From assembly GCA_022511485.1 (NCBI GenBank), contig JAFLUJ010000096.1, positions 1 to 5,080 of the forward strand: DNA of 5,080 nucleotides, given 5' to 3'. The DNA comes from Oscillospiraceae bacterium (GTDB lineage: Bacteria; Bacillota; Clostridia; Oscillospirales; Ruminococcaceae). The position numbers and the translations under genes were made by a program. Of the stretch, positions 4,650 through 5,080 are shown in pieces. Each line of letters begins with the position of its first letter. Position 1 is the stretch's first letter. The notes under the pieces were generated by a model. It saw only the letters and a list, made by a program, of their open reading frames with translations, ran no database searches and had not been told where the DNA came from.

Positions 4650-5080
4650 AAAAAGGATCTATTTACTATAGGTGAAGTGGGAAAGGTATGCGATATTTCC
4701 AGCAGCACAATAAGGCGGTTGGAAGAAAGAGGACTGCTTACTCCCGCTTACATTGATGAGGAAACCAACTACCGCTATTACGACAACCACAATATCAATA
4801 AGATACTGCAAATACAGGCGTTTCAGGAAATGGGTCTGGAATATGACGATATTCTGGAATATTACACCTCCGGCGGAAGCTCACACAGCTTTCTCCGGAA
4901 GCTGGAGCATAAATTGACCCTTATAAAACGTACTGTGGACGAGCTTAGTCTATGGTACGATAATAAGAAGCATCTGTCCTTTGAGTTTATTGATCTTCCT
5001 GACTATGTGTGCTATGCACGTTCCTTTACCGGAAACGGATTTCAGGATCAATATAAGGATATGTACGACCACTGCCATGA
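4647..5080 (+). CDS. MerR-family transcriptional regulator, N-terminal part (runs off window)
   Basis: The first 144 residues are present and the C-terminus is outside the window. Residues 5-27 (LFTIGEVGKVCDISSSTIRR) form the MerR winged HTH. The wing reads NYRYYDNHNINKIL, and IQAFQEMGLEYDDILEYY matches the helices that follow. A long helix (about 80-108, FLRKLEHKLTLIKRTVDELSLWYDNKK) is the dimerisation coiled coil. From about residue 111 (LSFEFIDLPDYVCYARSF) a GyrI-like/BmrR-type effector-binding domain appears to begin, the arrangement of multidrug- or small-ligand-sensing MerR regulators. No metal-binding cysteine cluster is seen in the part present. The helix after the recognition helix reads IRRLEERGLL instead of the common LRYYDEIGLL. 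It lies divergent to the surface-protein gene, whose promoter has MerR-like spacing, so that gene is its likeliest local target alongside itself. Confidence 0.88.
   Translation, partial: MKKDLFTIGEVGKVCDISSSTIRRLEERGLLTPAYIDEETNYRYYDNHNINKILQIQAFQEMGLEYDDILEYYTSGGSSHSFLRKLEHKLTLIKRTVDELSLWYDNKKHLSFEFIDLPDYVCYARSFTGNGFQDQYKDMYDHCH

Noticed and set aside
1..5080. Phage, defence or transposon module
   Set aside because: No integrase, transposase, nuclease, tRNA-end attachment site or flanking inverted repeats can be seen; the HTH regulator alone is not evidence of a prophage.

Overview
The window looks like a chromosomal segment from a Gram-positive, anaerobic gut-type Firmicute, most likely a Ruminococcus/Oscillospiraceae-like clostridium. 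The grounds are strong GGAGG-type ribosome binding sites, TTG start codons on two regulators, sigma-A-like promoters, a DUF1292-type protein, and a large secreted protein that combines BspA-type leucine-rich repeats with Listeria-Bacteroides (InlB B-type) repeats. Genus is inferred from protein style only.

Layout. (1) Positions 1-583, minus strand: a tight three-gene set read right to left. It holds a 68-residue Xre/Cro-type HTH regulator (377-583, TTG start), a 75-residue two-helix membrane protein (136-363), and the N-terminal 44 residues of a DUF1292-family protein (1-132). Gaps are 13 and 3 bases, and each downstream Shine-Dalgarno touches or lies inside the end of the gene before it. (2) Positions 584-720: a consensus extended -10 promoter for that set, surrounded by four CTTTGCA-like repeats and two dyads (probable autoregulatory operator), then the intrinsic terminator of the next gene. 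(3) Positions 721-4437, minus strand: one 1238-residue surface protein with a signal peptide, about 14 LRR_5 repeats, two B-repeats, several Ig-like/MBG-like and one FN3-like module, a Gly/Asn/Gln linker, a Tyr/Pro tract and a C-terminal membrane anchor without LPXTG. (4) Positions 4438-4646: a divergent intergenic region. (5) Positions 4647-5080, plus strand: the N-terminal 144 residues of a MerR-family regulator, running off the edge.

How it may work together. The most useful observation is in the divergent region. The promoter of the surface-protein gene has a 19-base spacer containing a perfect dyad (TATCAC-CC-GTGATA), which is the classic layout of a MerR-activated promoter, and a MerR-type gene is divergently adjacent. 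This suggests ligand-dependent control of the adhesin-like protein by its neighbour. The regulator's own promoter may also have a 19-base spacer with a different dyad. The HTH set is separated from the surface gene by a strong terminator and its own promoter, so it is probably an independent transcription unit. I see no RNA gene, insertion sequence, CRISPR array or phage module, and no convincing evidence for a wholly new multi-gene system.
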